Shown: piece after piece, positions 14,417 through 14,560 of the stretch
Position numbering within the stretch: the first letter of the stretch is position 1
Layout: every line of letters begins with the position of its first letter
DNA from: an uncultured Altererythrobacter sp.
GTDB lineage: Bacteria; Pseudomonadota; Alphaproteobacteria; Sphingomonadales; Sphingomonadaceae
Assembly: GCA_937950385.1 (NCBI GenBank)
Contig: CALFEA010000086.1
Coordinates: 1 to 14,560, forward strand
Direction: 5' to 3'
DNA: 14,560 bases
The notes under the pieces: model-generated
The model's input: only the letters and a program-made list of their open reading frames with translations
The model's database searches: none
What the model was told of the DNA's origin: nothing
Translations under genes and position numbers: made by a program

Positions 14417-14560
14417 TCAAGCTGGCTCGCGCGAAAATTCGCGCACATCGGTGAGATGGCCAGCGACAGCTGCGGCAGCGGCCATGGCGGGTGAGACCAA
14501 ATGCGTGCGTGCGCCCGGTCCTTGACGGCCGACAAAATTGCGATTGGATGTGGATGCGCA
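14417..14560 (-). CDS. leuC: 3-isopropylmalate dehydratase large subunit, C-terminal 47 codons (cut by window edge)
   Basis: The minus strand from the right edge reads in frame [20 protein letters not shown], then [27 protein letters not shown] and TGA (14417-14419). The [28 protein letters not shown] block is the invariant C-terminal signature of LeuC, the large subunit carrying the catalytic 4Fe-4S cluster. No start is visible because the gene continues past the edge. It is the first visible gene of the minus-strand operon with the small membrane protein and leuD. Confidence 0.95.
   Translation of the reverse strand, partial: CASTSNRNFVGRQGPGARTHLVSPAMAAAAAVAGHLTDVREFSREPA

Noticed and set aside
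13710-14525. Plus-strand ORF of 271 codons
   Set aside because: Antisense to leuD, the small membrane protein and leuC; composition is that of a mirror frame.

Overview
The window reads as chromosomal DNA of an alphaproteobacterium, most likely of the Sphingomonadales/Erythrobacteraceae type. This is inferred from gene content: an alphaproteobacterial F1-ATPase inhibitor (zeta/DUF1476), a BolA and monothiol-glutaredoxin pair behind leuCD, a large DUF11/SdrD surface protein paired with an outer-membrane barrel, and moderate GC content. No rRNA, tRNA or marker gene is present, so the genus is not fixed.

Left part (1-6844, plus strand): a two-gene unit for the cell surface. The first gene enters from the left edge. 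It encodes a multi-domain protein of DUF11 repeats, Ig-like repeats, SdrD-B/CnaB-type domains and a degenerate OmpA-like C-terminus. Five bases after its stop codon begins a 1229-residue outer-membrane beta-barrel with signal peptide and terminal Phe. The two probably work together at the outer membrane, but no function is established from sequence.

Middle (6845-7819): 975 bp without an intact gene. It holds a cluster of CCCTG/CAGGG inverted repeats, a dyad element, a badly decayed and internally deleted IS6-family transposase, and, just before the next gene, a perfect 26-bp palindrome. Then comes a two-component system on the plus strand (7820-10370): a NarL/FixJ-type response regulator and a seven-helix membrane histidine kinase of the HisKA_3 class. 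The palindrome is a good candidate operator for this pair.

Right part: a convergent NUDIX hydrolase (minus) shares the CTAG at its stop codon with the kinase. Upstream of it is a gene-free stretch (11150-11537) with TTAAC boxes, a sigma-54-like promoter motif, a tiny ORF and a strong bidirectional terminator. Together these suggest a small RNA of about 100 nt on the plus strand, followed by a chain of hairpins. From 11538 to the right edge all genes are on the minus strand, in transcription order: leuC (C-terminal 47 codons only), a 54-residue single-TM protein, leuD, a zinc-free NADPH:quinone oxidoreductase, zeta inhibitor, bolA and grxD. Spacing and overlaps suggest leuC to qor is one operon, and zeta-bolA-grxD either continues it or has its own promoter. 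LeuCD is a 4Fe-4S enzyme and BolA/CGFS-glutaredoxin handle Fe-S clusters, so the grouping makes metabolic sense.
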